A DNA stretch of 64,000 bases from an uncultured bacterium (GTDB lineage: Bacteria; Bacillota; Clostridia; Oscillospirales; Oscillospiraceae), in contig CASFCW010000001.1 in the NCBI GenBank assembly GCA_949293165.1, forward strand, positions 1 through 64,000, written 5' to 3'. Below, piece after piece: positions 63,743 through 64,000 of this stretch (positions are counted from its first letter, which is position 1; each line of letters starts with the position of its first letter). The notes below the pieces were generated by a model, which worked only from the letters and a program-made list of their open reading frames with translations, made no database searches and was not told the DNA's origin. Position numbers and translations under genes: made by a program.

Positions 63743-64000
63743 ATGAAGCACACCGTTGCGTTGAAACAGAATCATGAATTTCGCCGCCTGTACGCCAAGG
63801 GAAGGTCTGCCGTCTCCCCGTATTTTGCCATCTACTGCCGAAAGACCAACCGGCCGGTCAGCCGCCTGGGCATCACCACCGGGGTAAAGCTGGGCAACGC
63901 GGTCAAGCGCAACCGGGCCCGGCGTCGCATCCGGGAGCTGTACCGCACCCATGAGGGGATGCTGCTGCCTGGCTACGACGTGGTGGTGGTGGCCCGCACC
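63743..64000 (+). CDS. rnpA: Ribonuclease P protein component (3' end outside the window)
   Basis: Protein subunit that helps RNase P RNA mature tRNA 5' ends. The 86 visible residues start MKHTVALKQNHEFRRLYAKG and include the signature KLGNAVKRNRARRRIRELYR. GGAGG lies 7 bases before the ATG. The frame is open to the window end, so about 25-35 residues are missing. Confidence 0.95.
   Translation, partial: MKHTVALKQNHEFRRLYAKGRSAVSPYFAIYCRKTNRPVSRLGITTGVKLGNAVKRNRARRRIRELYRTHEGMLLPGYDVVVVART

Overview
The window is the chromosomal replication-origin region and adjacent housekeeping DNA of a GC-rich, low-redundancy Firmicute. Three things point to Clostridia, most likely an Oscillospiraceae gut anaerobe of the Flavonifractor / Pseudoflavonifractor / Lawsonibacter kind: the order rnpA-rpmH-(oriC)-dnaA-dnaN-S4-recF-remB-gyrB-gyrA, the T-box leaders on ileS and glyS, and Gram-positive genes (remB, sepF, divIVA, SLH proteins, LTA-synthase-like protein, CBS and MATE proteins). 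The genus is inferred from style only. No prophage, IS element, CRISPR array, rRNA or tRNA gene was seen.

Layout. 0.1-6.7 kb: pta, an XRE regulator with lepA, a region where the lepA 3' end is duplicated around a hairpin array, a large unknown membrane protein, and a CBS protein. 6.7-11 kb: lspA-rluD, and rpsO followed by pnp. 11.3-16.6 kb: a small anchored protein behind a 55-bp tandem duplication, an SLH protein, then a divergent marR/MATE pair with visible operators and a coupled P-loop kinase. 16.6-27.7 kb: ileS with T-box; miaB-mutS-mutL-orf-miaA-hfq. 28-31.4 kb: HlyD-like protein, yggS, sepF, divIVA (cell division).

31.5-39 kb is a cell-wall cluster. It holds an alanine-racemase-like protein without its PLP lysine, an ATP-grasp ligase of D-aspartate-ligase type, an aspartate/glutamate racemase, a MurE-type ligase with an extra C-terminal domain resembling an amino-acid-kinase fold, then a MoxR ATPase and a VWA protein. 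39-42.7 kb holds an LTA-synthase-like sulfatase and a LysM-G5-M23 peptidase whose promoter carries a WalR-type box. 42.8-47 kb holds a FecB/FecCD/FecE importer led by a methyltransferase and a terminator-containing leader of riboswitch size. 47-53.5 kb: SLH-CAP protein, typA, an SOS-box-controlled pair of tiny genes, glyS with T-box, rnhA and a SHOCT protein. 53.5-64 kb: gyrA, gyrB, remB, a small membrane protein, recF, S4 protein, dnaN, dnaA, rpmH and the start of rnpA.

Most genes are ordinary core genes. The most unusual material is the pseudoenzyme-containing D-Asp/MurE cluster, the LexA-controlled tiny-gene pair, the synonymous duplication of the lepA 3' end, the unassigned leader RNA of the importer operon, and a 3'-end sequence element shared by three unrelated genes. 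Start sites given here were chosen from ribosome-binding sites and family length. No database search could be run.
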